Positions 1 through 7,318 of a DNA stretch of 64,000 bases are shown here, in pieces. A program made the translations under genes and the position numbers. The notes under the pieces are model-generated. The model was not told the origin of the DNA and made no database searches. It saw only the letters and a list, made by a program, of their open reading frames with translations. Positions within the stretch are counted from its first letter, which is position 1, and the number at the start of each line of letters is the position of its first letter. This stretch comes from CAZVVT01 sp964630595 (GTDB lineage: Bacteria; Chlamydiota; Chlamydiia; Chlamydiales; VFKH01): positions 62,001 to 126,000 of the forward strand of contig CAZVVT010000003.1 in the NCBI GenBank assembly GCA_964630595.1. The letters run 5' to 3'.

Positions 1-2
1 AA

Positions 3-623
3 GGAATCGAAGCCTCTTTGCAGCTCAGCGATGTAACTCTTTTCACGCAATCGACCTACCCTGTCTTTGTGGACGGCAAATTGCAGCTGGCCAGCCCCTT
101 TCATTTAGCGCGCGCCCCTTCGGGTAACGGCGTGCTCTTTCAAGAATTCACGCCGTGGGAGGGCATCGACTATTACACGACGATCTTGATCGACAATCCG
201 CTGGCGGACCCTTTTTCGCTCGATTTGATTGGAGTGCACCTTTCCACCGGCGCAGAGATGTCGGGCATTGCGATCAAGCCGCGCAGCGACGAGGAAAAGG
301 TAGGGCTTTTTGTGGAGTTGAATGGCCGGCCGGCCGTGGTGGAGTACAGCGAACGGGGCGATGTTCAGTCGGATTTGGCCAACACCTCGCTCTTCTGTTT
401 TTCGAGCGCATTCTCTCGACGGGTGCCTCGCCTGCCGCTCCATGCAGTCCAGCGGGGCGGGGTAACGAAGTATGAGCACTTTATTTTCGATGCGATGGCG
501 TACTGTAAGAGGTTTGCAGTCATTGAGTTACCGAGGCAGGCGTGCTTTGCTCCGTTGAAGAATTCCACAGGCGATGATAGTATAGAGACCGTTCAAGCGG
601 CCTTAAGGGCTCGAAGAGGGTAG
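3..623 (+). CDS. UDPGP-family nucleotidyltransferase, C-terminal part (cut by window edge)
   Basis: The frame is already open at the left edge (codon phase begins at base 3), so only the last 206 residues or so are visible. The segment with VDGKLQLASPF, a TTILIDNPLADP stretch and a later PAVVEYSE matches the C-terminal half of the eukaryote-type UDP-sugar pyrophosphorylase family (UAP1/UDPGP), which couples UTP to a hexose or N-acetylhexosamine 1-phosphate. The catalytic N-terminal half is outside the window, so the sugar cannot be inferred. It ends 3 bp before gpsA; the same pair is adjacent in Chlamydia, and the two are probably co-transcribed. Confidence 0.75.
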   Translation, partial: GIEASLQLSDVTLFTQSTYPVFVDGKLQLASPFHLARAPSGNGVLFQEFTPWEGIDYYTTILIDNPLADPFSLDLIGVHLSTGAEMSGIAIKPRSDEEKVGLFVELNGRPAVVEYSERGDVQSDLANTSLFCFSSAFSRRVPRLPLHAVQRGGVTKYEHFIFDAMAYCKRFAVIELPRQACFAPLKNSTGDDSIETVQAALRARRG

Positions 624-626
624 AGA

Positions 627-1610
627 ATGAGAGTTGGATTTCTAGGAACCGGAAGCTGGGGCTACTGCCTGGCGTGGGTGCTCGCTTCAAAGGGCATCAA
701 GACGCTCTCCTGGAGTATCATGCCTCAAGAGATTGAAGGGATCCGTTCCCTTGGCGCCCATCCGCGCCACCCGTACGCCAAAACGAGCCCGACGATGGAG
801 TTCACACTCGAGCTCGAAGACCTGCTGCAGTGCGACATGATTGTCGAGGCGGTCACGGCGGCGGGCCTGCGTCCTACGATGCAGAAGCTGAAAGCGCTGG
901 GCGTCAAGGCGCCGATCGTTATGACATCGAAGGGAATTGAGCAGGATACAGAATTGCTGCTCAGCGAGGTGCTCCAAGAGGTTTTAGGTGCCAACTACCC
1001 GCTTGCGGTACTCAGTGGGCCTACCATCGCTGACGAAGTGATGAAGATGATGCCCACCTCCGCGGTGGCCTCTGCCTACGATGCTGCGCTGATGGCACAG
1101 GTGCAGACGCTCTTCTCCACGGATATCTTCCGCGTCTATACCAACAGCGATGTGCTCGGTGTGCAGTTTGGCGGCGCGATGAAGAACATCATCGCCCTTG
1201 CCTGCGGAATCTCTGTGGGTCTGGGCTTTGGCGACAACACGCGTGCGGCTCTCATGACGCGCGGTCTACACGAAATCCGCCGCCTCGCCGCCGTCAAAGG
1301 GGCGAGGTCCGAAACGCTCATCGGCCTTTCTGGCATGGGCGACCTTTGTGTTACCTGCCTTTCTACCATGAGCCGCAACTTCCGCTTCGGTCTTCTCATT
1401 GGGCAAGGCGTCTCTCCCGAAGAGGCGAAAAAACAGGTCGGTGCTGTCGTCGAAGGGGCCTACAGCTGCGTCTCTGCTATGCAGCTCTCTCGCGACCACA
1501 ACATCGAACTACCCATCTCCGAAACGGTCTATAACGTCCTCTACGGCGGCATGAAAGCGATTGATTCGGTGAAATACCTGATGCTTCGCGCCCCTAAATC
1601 GGAGGAATAA
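627..1610 (+). CDS. gpsA: NAD(P)-dependent glycerol-3-phosphate dehydrogenase
   Basis: A 327-residue protein of normal family length that reduces dihydroxyacetone phosphate to sn-glycerol 3-phosphate for phospholipid synthesis in the cytosol. The N-terminal Rossmann motif reads GFLGTGSWG (residues 4-12). The substrate-domain signature is present (LSGPTIADEV, then GGAMKNIIALACGI with the catalytic Lys, and GLSGMGDLCVTC). The ATG follows a weak purine-rich site and lies 3 bp after the UDPGP stop, so the two genes probably share a transcript. Its last codons (GGAGGAATAA) run into a half-copy of the terminator hairpin that is repeated further along the Inc array. Confidence 0.95.
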   Translation: MRVGFLGTGSWGYCLAWVLASKGIKTLSWSIMPQEIEGIRSLGAHPRHPYAKTSPTMEFTLELEDLLQCDMIVEAVTAAGLRPTMQKLKALGVKAPIVMTSKGIEQDTELLLSEVLQEVLGANYPLAVLSGPTIADEVMKMMPTSAVASAYDAALMAQVQTLFSTDIFRVYTNSDVLGVQFGGAMKNIIALACGISVGLGFGDNTRAALMTRGLHEIRRLAAVKGARSETLIGLSGMGDLCVTCLSTMSRNFRFGLLIGQGVSPEEAKKQVGAVVEGAYSCVSAMQLSRDHNIELPISETVYNVLYGGMKAIDSVKYLMLRAPKSEE

Positions 1611-1632
1611 AAACCTGAGCGGGGCTTTCGGA
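1611..1632. repeat. Half of a duplicated terminator hairpin
   Basis: The bases after the gpsA stop (CCTGAGCGGGGCTTTCGG) equal the right arm of the complete hairpin at 3733-3769, but the left arm is absent. The sequence beyond it continues as the 3' end of the first Inc-like gene. It is therefore a truncated copy of the same repeat unit and probably a weak terminator or none. Confidence 0.6.
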
Positions 1633-1640
1633 TTTGGTGC

Positions 1641-2210
1641 TTATGCGGCTATCACTACTGGTACTGCAGCGGGGATATTTCCTTCGGCTAAAGCGAATCG
1701 GTCGTTAAGAGCTTGGCTCAAATTGTAACGAGCCACAAACTCTTGGTGCTTCACCAATTCCCGAAGCTCTTGCATATCGGCATCACGGACTGCGTGTTGC
1801 AGCGTTCTTTGTAGAGCGATGGGATTTCTGTTTTCCTCTAATAAGTTTTCAGAGCTTTTAGACAGAAGATCCATGCTACCCAAGACAATAGTGCCACAAA
1901 TAAAACAGGCTAACATACTTGCAAGGATGATCATTGCCATAATAGGAAAACCCGCTACTGGCAGGATAAGACAAGTCACAAATAGAGCAATGCCAATACA
2001 TGTAAGCGGAGTCGCTAAGCTTTCTTTCCGACGCAAGAGAGCAATCCGGTGTACGGTGGTTGGGTTAATCGCAGAGGTATCTACGAATTGAAGAATCTCC
2101 GAAGTAATAGTGCCAGCGCGAGCAGCAGTTAGCTGCAGCTCTTTGTTAACGAAATGCAGCAACTGCGTGCTTGTCACGTCTGCGGGTAAATCTACCGTAC
2201 GGATTGTCAT
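1641..2210 (-). CDS. Inc-like membrane protein, array copy 1
   Basis: A 189-residue member of a four-copy tandem family (with the minus-strand genes at 2411, 3006 and 3782). Residues 1-60 are polar, with a shared opening (TVDLPADVTST). Residues 68-110 form two hydrophobic segments separated by a short turn, the bilobed pattern of chlamydial inclusion-membrane proteins. The C-terminal 70 residues are helical and the best conserved part (LQHAxRDADMxELREL, then LAEGNIPxAxP and a VIAA end). The start has a GGGAGAG Shine-Dalgarno. Membrane insertion and type III secretion are inferred from architecture only; no family name is recognised. Confidence 0.75.
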   Translation of the reverse strand: MTIRTVDLPADVTSTQLLHFVNKELQLTAARAGTITSEILQFVDTSAINPTTVHRIALLRRKESLATPLTCIGIALFVTCLILPVAGFPIMAMIILASMLACFICGTIVLGSMDLLSKSSENLLEENRNPIALQRTLQHAVRDADMQELRELVKHQEFVARYNLSQALNDRFALAEGNIPAAVPVVIAA

Positions 2211-2309
2211 AACGTATTCTCTCCCTATAGTTCCAAATACAAGTCTACCATCTGGGCGTTAAGCACAAGTTAATCAGGGTTATCATAAGGAGTTGATAAT
2301 GCGTGTGTT
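2211..2309 (-). promoter_or_regulatory. Promoter region of Inc copy 1, conserved between copies
   Basis: Read on the minus strand it holds TTGTGC, then TTAACGCCCAGATGG, then TAGACT upstream of a GGGAGAG site. The same block, with small changes, precedes copy 3 (3573-3672) and copy 4 (4346-4445). A -35/-10 pair with a short 15-base spacer is the likeliest reading. Conservation between otherwise decayed spacers supports function. Confidence 0.4.
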
Positions 2310-2358
2310 ATGAATGTAGTTACAGCGAGTGAGATGGCGCGGGCTCTTCAGAGAGGAA
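2310..2358 (+). pseudogene. Decayed copy of the nnr 5' end (remnant 1)
   Basis: The sequence begins ATGAATGTAGTTACAGCGAG and matches the first eleven codons of the intact nnr gene at 4446 (MKVVTASEMAR) with few changes. It then jumps, by an internal deletion, to GCTCTTCAGAGAGGA, the equivalent of nnr codons for GSSEK. It is a by-product of tandem duplication of the Inc gene together with the neighbouring nnr start. Confidence 0.8.
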
Positions 2359-2361
2359 TAA

Positions 2362-2398
2362 AAAACCCCGCTCAGGTTCGAGGTCTGGACGGGGTTTT
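2362..2398 (-). terminator. Rho-independent terminator after Inc copies 3 and 2
   Basis: AAAACCCCG and CGGGGTTTT pair around a 19-base loop. On the minus strand the stem is followed by TTTTTTATT, as expected for an intrinsic terminator of the copy 3-copy 2 transcript. A shorter T-run on the plus side could allow weak bidirectional use. Confidence 0.75.
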
Positions 2399-2410
2399 CG
2401 GAGTTGGTGC

Positions 2411-2977
2411 TTATGCGGCTATTACTGCTGGTAGTGCAGTGGGGATATTCCCTTCGGCTAAGGCGAATCGATCGTTAAGAGCTTGGCCCAAGTTATAACG
2501 AGTCACAAACTCCTGGTGCTTCGCCAATTCCCGAAGCTCTCTCATGTCGGCGTCATGGATTGCGTGTTGCAGCGTTTTCTGCAGAGAGACGTCATCTTTG
2601 GCTTCGAACATTAAGTGTCTCAGTGCTTGAGACCGTGAATCTACACCTATGTAACCAGAGCAATAGGCTGCAAAACCTGCAAGAGCGATCGCTATCGCTA
2701 CTGTTGCACCAGCTCCTCCTGTAGCAGCCAGGGCAACGGAGAGTACGAACAGAGCAATACCGATCATTCCGATCGAGAACCACAAACTTTTCTGTCGGTG
2801 CAATTGAGAAACGCGTTTTGCGGTGATAGGCTGCGCGGAAATGTCTACAAATTGAAGAGTCTCTGCAGCAACAGTACCGGCACGACTCGCAGCAATCTTC
2901 AGCTGCTTGTTTACAGTATGCAGCAGCTTTGTGCTTGTCACGTCTGCGGGTAAATCTACCGTACGGATTGTTGTCAT
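2411..2977 (-). CDS. Inc-like membrane protein, array copy 2
   Basis: A 188-residue paralogue of copy 1 with the same plan: shared N-terminus, paired hydrophobic segments around residues 65-110 (glycine/alanine-rich centre), and the conserved C-terminal helix block. It lacks its own copy of the conserved promoter block. It starts 28 bp downstream of the copy 3 stop with an AGGAGAGG Shine-Dalgarno, so it is best read as the second gene of a copy 3-copy 2 operon. Function unknown; inclusion-membrane location is inference. Confidence 0.75.
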   Translation of the reverse strand: MTTIRTVDLPADVTSTKLLHTVNKQLKIAASRAGTVAAETLQFVDISAQPITAKRVSQLHRQKSLWFSIGMIGIALFVLSVALAATGGAGATVAIAIALAGFAAYCSGYIGVDSRSQALRHLMFEAKDDVSLQKTLQHAIHDADMRELRELAKHQEFVTRYNLGQALNDRFALAEGNIPTALPAVIAA

Positions 2978-3005
2978 AATGTACGCCTCTCCTATGATTT
3001 GGGTT

Positions 3006-3572
3006 TTACGCAGCTATTACTACTGGTACTGCGGCGGGGATATTCCCTTCGGCCACGTCAAATCGGTCTTTGAGAGCTTGTTCTAATTTGTAACGAGTCA
3101 CAAACTCCTGATACTTCGCCAATTCCCGAAGTTCTTTCATGTCGGCGTCACGGATTGCGTGTTGCAGCGTTTGCTGTAGAGCAGTCTCGTTTTTAACTTC
3201 GTCCATTTGTCGGAATAGTAGCAGCTTGTTAATCTCCGAATTTAACCCTGCGAAACAATGCCAAGACGAAGTCATTACTGCACCTATAACAGCGGGTATT
3301 ACAATTACCCCAGCGGCTCCTCCTGTGGCCATCAAGATAGCGGCAGTTACGAGCAGAGCAAGGCTAATTATTGCTAATGTGAAAAATAAATTCCTCAATC
3401 GGCGTAATTTGGTGACCTCGACAGTATCTGCGGAGACGGCTATGAATCGAGGAGTCTTTGCGGCAACAGTACTAGTGCGACTCGCAGTGAGCTTCAGCTC
3501 CTTGTTAACGAAATGGAGCGTCTCGGTGGCTGTTACGCCTGCGGGTAATCCTATTCCGGGGATTGTTGTCAT
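3006..3572 (-). CDS. Inc-like membrane protein, array copy 3
   Basis: A 188-residue paralogue and the most diverged of the four in its hydrophobic middle (LFFTLAIISLALLVTAAILM, then a second segment rich in Val/Ile). The N-terminus reads TTIPGIGLPAGVTATETLH, and the C-terminal block (LQHAIRDADMKELREL) is retained. The conserved promoter-like block (TTGCGC, then TAGACT) lies just upstream, and AGGAGAG precedes the ATG. First gene of the copy 3-copy 2 operon. The end VPVVIAA is shared with copy 1, suggesting gene conversion or recent duplication of the 3' end. Confidence 0.75.
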   Translation of the reverse strand: MTTIPGIGLPAGVTATETLHFVNKELKLTASRTSTVAAKTPRFIAVSADTVEVTKLRRLRNLFFTLAIISLALLVTAAILMATGGAAGVIVIPAVIGAVMTSSWHCFAGLNSEINKLLLFRQMDEVKNETALQQTLQHAIRDADMKELRELAKYQEFVTRYKLEQALKDRFDVAEGNIPAAVPVVIAA

Positions 3573-3672
3573 AATGTACTTCTCTCCTAAAATTTCAAAT
3601 ACAAGTCTACCACCTGAATATTAAGCGCAAGTTAACCATGGTTACCGTAATACATTGATAATGAGTATGTTA
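3573..3672 (-). promoter_or_regulatory. Conserved promoter block of Inc copy 3
   Basis: The minus strand reads TTGCGC, then TTAATATTCAGGTGG, then TAGACT ahead of the AGGAGAG ribosome site, in the same arrangement as copies 1 and 4. Candidate sigma-66 type promoter with a short spacer. Confidence 0.4.
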
Positions 3673-3730
3673 TGAATTTAGTTACAGGCGCGGGCTAGCT
3701 TATGTGGCGGGGGCTCTTCAGAGAGGAATA
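3673..3730 (+). pseudogene. Decayed copy of the nnr 5' end (remnant 2)
   Basis: It starts ATGAATTTAGTTACAGGCGC and, after a small deletion, follows nnr through GCTTATGTGGCGGGGGCTCT (intact gene: codons for LAYAAGSS), ending at TCAGAGAGGA. It has an early in-frame stop. It extends further into nnr than remnant 1 and defines the right border of the duplicated unit at about nnr codon 25. Confidence 0.8.
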
Positions 3731-3732
3731 AA

Positions 3733-3769
3733 AAAGCCCCGCCCAGGTTTAGAGCCTGAGCGGGGCTTT
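3733..3769 (-). terminator. Strong terminator after Inc copy 4
   Basis: AAAGCCCCGC pairs with GCGGGGCTTT, and an inner CAGG/CCTG extends the stem. The minus strand continues into a run of T (TTTTTTATT). It is the most complete version of the hairpin found after gpsA and at 2362. Confidence 0.8.
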
Positions 3770-3781
3770 ATGATTTGCTGC

Positions 3782-4345
3782 TTATGCAGCTATTACTGCT
3801 GGTAGTGCAGTGGGAATGTTCCCTGCAGCCAAGACGAATCGGTCTTGGAGAGCGGGGCCCAAGTTGTAACGAGTCACGAATTTCTCGTGCTTCGCCAGAT
3901 CTCGAAGCGTTGTCATCTCAGCATCGTAGACGGCGTGCTGCAGCCTTTTCTGTAGAGCAGCGTCGTCTTTGGCTTCGGCTAGTAATTTTTCTGGTGTTTC
4001 AGGCTGGAAACGTAAACCAGCATAACCAGCAGCATAAACCAGTAGGCCTACAAGACCGATCGCTAGCACCGGTATTGCAGCGACTCCTCCTGTAGCGGCC
4101 AAGATAAAGCAAAGGGCTATCAAGGCAATACCAATCACTACAGCCGTGCGATAAGTAGCTTCTTGTTGGCGCAATTGGTGAATGCGGCTTGTAGTAGCAG
4201 GCTCTGTGATTACGAATTGAAGAGTCTCTTCAGCAACAGTGCCAGCGCGAGCTGCGGTGCGGTTGAGCTCATGGGCTACAGTTGCCAGTAGATCCGTGCC
4301 TCTGTTTACGTTACTGCTCGGTAATTCTACCGTACGGATTGCCAT
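3782..4345 (-). CDS. Inc-like membrane protein, array copy 4
   Basis: A 187-residue paralogue. The start is placed at the MAIRTVELP methionine because this aligns with the other copies and has an AGGAGGAG site; an upstream in-frame ATG would add ten unrelated residues. The paired hydrophobic segments lie around residues 70-115 (VVIGIALIALCFILAATGG, then IPVLAIGLVGLLVYAAGY). The C-terminal block is conserved and ends with ALPAVIAA. It has its own promoter block and terminator. Copy 4 sits next to the intact nnr gene and so is the likely founder of the array. Confidence 0.78.
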   Translation of the reverse strand: MAIRTVELPSSNVNRGTDLLATVAHELNRTAARAGTVAEETLQFVITEPATTSRIHQLRQQEATYRTAVVIGIALIALCFILAATGGVAAIPVLAIGLVGLLVYAAGYAGLRFQPETPEKLLAEAKDDAALQKRLQHAVYDAEMTTLRDLAKHEKFVTRYNLGPALQDRFVLAAGNIPTALPAVIAA

Positions 4346-4445
4346 AATGTGTTCTCCTCCTATAGTTTCAAACACGAGTTTACCATCTGGGCGTTAAGTG
4401 CAAGTTAATCTGATTGTGGTATAAGTAATTGATAATGAGTATGTT
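4346..4445. promoter_or_regulatory. Divergent promoter region between Inc copy 4 and nnr
   Basis: The minus strand carries TTGCAC, then TTAACGCCCAGATGG, then TAAACT, the third instance of the conserved Inc promoter block. The plus strand has A+T-rich TATAAG and TTGATAATG elements close to the nnr start. The spacers at 2211 and 3573 are copies of this region, which explains why nnr fragments follow them. Confidence 0.4.
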
Positions 4446-5774
4446 ATGAAGGTAGTTACGGCGAGTGAGATGGCGCGGGTAGAGAAGCTGGCTTATGCGG
4501 CGGGCTCCTCTGAAAAGGCGTTTATGGAGGAGGCGGGACGGCAGGTGGCCCTAGTGGCGGCCGGTATGGGGCAGCGCCAGATTCTGGTTGTTGTGGGCAA
4601 GGGCAATAATGGGGGCGATGGCCGAGTTGCGGCTCGTTATTTACAGGGGGCCGGCTTTGAGGTCAGTGTAGTGCCTGTGGAGGAGATGGGGGTTTTCCCG
4701 AGAGAAGGGCTGGTGATTGATGCCATTTTTGGCACAGGGTTTACCGGGCAGCTCGAGGGGAAGATCTTGCAGGTTGTGCAGGCGATGAATGCCAGCGGGT
4801 TGCCCATACTGGCCATTGACGTGCCTTCGGGGCTGAACGCCACCACGGGCGAGGTGGGCAGCGATGCTGTGCGGGCAACGAAGACCGTTGCTTTGGGCTT
4901 TCCGAAGACCGGATTCTTTTTGCGCCGCGGGCCGGAGTTTTTGGGGGAGTTGGAGGTGAAGTCGTTTGGCTTGCCACAGCGCTTTGCCGATGAGGCGAGT
5001 GGAGAATTTACCTGGATTGACGACTCGATCCGCACAAAGATGCCCAAACGCTCGCGTGTGTGGCACAAATATAGCCGCGGATATGTCGTGGCTTTCGCCG
5101 GCAGCCCCAACATGATGGGCGCGGCGCACCTGACGACGAAGGCTGCTTTGCGCAGCGGAGCGGGCATTGTGCGCTTGGTCTGCGATCAGTGGTCTCCTGC
5201 GCTGCCGGAAGAGGTGCTTGCGGGCCGCTGGGAAGATACGGAAAAAGCAGGCGCGTTGCTCATCGGTCCTGGTTTGGGTCGCGAGGATAAAACTAAATTG
5301 TTATTACAAAAGCTTTTTCAAATAAAAAAACCGATGGTAATTGATGCTGATGGGCTTTTTTGGGATTTGCCCTTTCCTGCGGGCTCTGTGTTGACGCCGC
5401 ATCGTGGTGAGATGGAGCGGATGTTGGGGGGTAAGCTGGATGAAGCACAGCTGCTCGAACGCACGGCGGCTTTTGCGCAGGAACATGGCTGTGTGGTTGT
5501 GCTGAAAGGACCTGTCACATTCATCTTTGGAGAGACGGTGGCGGTGTCGACAGCGGGGCATCCGGCGATGGCAACGGCGGGCTGCGGAGATGTGTTGACC
5601 GGTGTGATTGCTGCGCTTCTTGCTCAAGGACTTACACCCTTTGATGCGGCGTGTTTGGGAGTGACGATTCATGGTAGGGCGGGGACGGCGGCGGCGCAGA
5701 AATTAGGGTATGGTGAGATCGCGGGCGACATCGTCGAACAGTTGCCTTTGGTGATTAATTCTATGGAGCGTTAA
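4446..5774 (+). CDS. nnr: Bifunctional NAD(P)H-hydrate epimerase / ADP-dependent dehydratase
   Basis: A 442-residue metabolite-repair enzyme that epimerises and dehydrates damaged NAD(P)H hydrates. The N-terminal YjeF domain (about 1-190) has the VVGKGNNGGDGRVAARYL loop and AIDVPSGLNATTGE. The C-terminal ribokinase-like dehydratase (about 200-440) has LIGPGLGRED, VIDADGL, VLTPHRGEMERML and TAGCGDVLTGVIAALLAQG. Both halves look intact. Two fragments of its first 25 codons lie upstream as duplication debris. It is followed 10 bp later by the mcsA-like gene. Confidence 0.93.
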   Translation: MKVVTASEMARVEKLAYAAGSSEKAFMEEAGRQVALVAAGMGQRQILVVVGKGNNGGDGRVAARYLQGAGFEVSVVPVEEMGVFPREGLVIDAIFGTGFTGQLEGKILQVVQAMNASGLPILAIDVPSGLNATTGEVGSDAVRATKTVALGFPKTGFFLRRGPEFLGELEVKSFGLPQRFADEASGEFTWIDDSIRTKMPKRSRVWHKYSRGYVVAFAGSPNMMGAAHLTTKAALRSGAGIVRLVCDQWSPALPEEVLAGRWEDTEKAGALLIGPGLGREDKTKLLLQKLFQIKKPMVIDADGLFWDLPFPAGSVLTPHRGEMERMLGGKLDEAQLLERTAAFAQEHGCVVVLKGPVTFIFGETVAVSTAGHPAMATAGCGDVLTGVIAALLAQGLTPFDAACLGVTIHGRAGTAAAQKLGYGEIAGDIVEQLPLVINSMER

Positions 5775-5784
5775 AAGAACGGAT

Positions 5785-6309
5785 ATGGAAGATCGTCCGT
5801 TGCCCTGCAGTGAATGCAAGAAGTGCATTTCCACTTGTTACACAAGAATTGAGGGGGGCCAAGTCACGCGCATGCATATGTGCGCCGACTGCCCTGAGCT
5901 AGAGAAGGAGATGGCGGCGGCCACAGGTGGGCCTAGCCATGGCGAGGAGGAGTCGTTCGACGCCAAGCTGTGCTGCGGAAACTGCGGCATTACGCTAGCG
6001 GCCGTGAAAACGGGCGCGGGCCTGGGCTGCAGCGATTGCTACCGCGTCTTTGGCGATCTCATCACGAAAGAGTTATTGGCGCAGAATCGGATCTCGAAGA
6101 AGTGGATGTTGCAGGTGAAGGGAACCAACCCCATTCACGTGGGCAAATCACTGAAAGAGGCGCCCACCTATAGCCCGGCAGTGCGTTTGCTCGCTTTGAA
6201 TGAGGCGTTGTCGGAGATGCTCAGCCGCGAGGATTATGAGCAGGCGGCGGTGTTGCGCGACCAGATCAAACAACTTGTAGAAGAGCAAGGCAATGAACGC
6301 GCCACCTGA
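5785..6309 (+). CDS. mcsA: McsA-like zinc-finger protein with UVR motif
   Basis: A 174-residue protein resembling the McsA adaptor/activator of the McsB arginine kinase. Cysteine pairs appear at the N-terminus (PCSECKKCIS, then CADCP) and again at CCGNCGITL and GCSDCYRVF, consistent with two zinc sites. The C-terminus carries a UvrB/UvrC-type helix motif (LSREDYEQAAVLRDQIKQL). It overlaps the mcsB-like gene by 17 bp, so the two are probably translationally coupled; the same pair is present in Chlamydia. Confidence 0.85.
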   Translation: MEDRPLPCSECKKCISTCYTRIEGGQVTRMHMCADCPELEKEMAAATGGPSHGEEESFDAKLCCGNCGITLAAVKTGAGLGCSDCYRVFGDLITKELLAQNRISKKWMLQVKGTNPIHVGKSLKEAPTYSPAVRLLALNEALSEMLSREDYEQAAVLRDQIKQLVEEQGNERAT

Positions 6310-7318
6310 TACCCCTTGGAATAAGAATAACCACTCTATTTGGTTGGCCTCGACGATTACACTGCACCGCAACATGGCCCGGCATGTCTTTCCTGCAAAG
6401 ATGGAATCGTTGAAGCAGCTGCAGCTTTTTGGCGTTCTTTCCTCGACTCTTGCGGGGGTCAAGCAGCTGCAAGAGCCCACGGTGCTGGCCGGCAAAGATG
6501 CCAGTGCGGCTGACAAGGAACTGTTGTTCGAACACTTTCTCGTGCAAGGGGGGCTGCAAGAGGCAGCGCACCAGGGCGAGGGGCTGGCGTTTGACAAGGG
6601 CGGGCAGTTTTTTGCCCTATTGAACATTCGCGATCACGTGCAGCTGCAGTGGGTGGATGTCGAGCAAGATTTGGAAAAAGCTTATGCGGCTCTTTCGGAA
6701 ATTGAGAGCGAGTTGGGCAAATCTTTTGAATGGGCATGGACGCCGCGCTTTGGCTTTTTGACCACCGATCCGCGCCACTCCGGCACGGGCCTTTCTGTGC
6801 GCCTCTTTTTGCACCTGCCTGCGCTGGCGAGAACGGGGGCTTTGGCGGAGCAGCTGAAAGGACAGGAAGAGGTCATTGAGTCGAAGAGCTTGCAGGGCGA
6901 TGAGGACCATTTTGTGGGCGATGTGATTGTCTTGACGAATCGCTATTCTATCGGAGTCTCCGAAGAGGAGATCTTGCGTGCGATGCGCCTGGCGGCGGGG
7001 CGTTTGCAGACGGCGGAGAAGAATGTGCGCAAAGAGGCGCAATCCAATGAGTCTTTGAAGGACCAGGCCTCGCGGGCGTATGGCTTGTTAGTGCACAGTC
7101 TGCAGCTGGAGCTGGCGGAGGCGCTGGATGCAGTGAGCCTGTGCAAGCTCGCGGTGGATGAGGGTTGGATGAAAGGGGTTGATCATCAAGTGCTCAACCA
7201 GCTGATGTTTGCGCTGCAGCGCGGCCATTTGCAAAAGCATAAGCCCGATGCGGCCGACCAGATTGCGAAGGTGCGCTCAGAAATTGTGCGCGATGCGCTG
7301 AAGACAGCTACTTTTTAG
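6293..7318 (+). CDS. mcsB: McsB-like protein arginine kinase homologue, active site degenerate
   Basis: A 341-residue protein of the phosphagen/arginine kinase fold. The fold signatures are visible: FGFLTTDPRHSGTGLSVRLF (McsB: GYLTSCPTNVGTG), LTNRYSIGVSEEEIL (SNQxTLGxSE) and LASTITLHRN (SSRIRLARN). Catalytic positions have changed: the ATP-phosphate arginines of SRIR are Thr, the NEEDHLRIQ motif reads NIRDHVQLQ so the catalytic Glu is lost, and the Cys of TSCPT is Asp. Kinase activity is therefore unlikely and a structural or adaptor role with McsA is my inference. The stop overlaps the convergent gene at 7315 by 4 bp. Confidence 0.82.
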   Translation: MNAPPDTPWNKNNHSIWLASTITLHRNMARHVFPAKMESLKQLQLFGVLSSTLAGVKQLQEPTVLAGKDASAADKELLFEHFLVQGGLQEAAHQGEGLAFDKGGQFFALLNIRDHVQLQWVDVEQDLEKAYAALSEIESELGKSFEWAWTPRFGFLTTDPRHSGTGLSVRLFLHLPALARTGALAEQLKGQEEVIESKSLQGDEDHFVGDVIVLTNRYSIGVSEEEILRAMRLAAGRLQTAEKNVRKEAQSNESLKDQASRAYGLLVHSLQLELAEALDAVSLCKLAVDEGWMKGVDHQVLNQLMFALQRGHLQKHKPDAADQIAKVRSEIVRDALKTATF

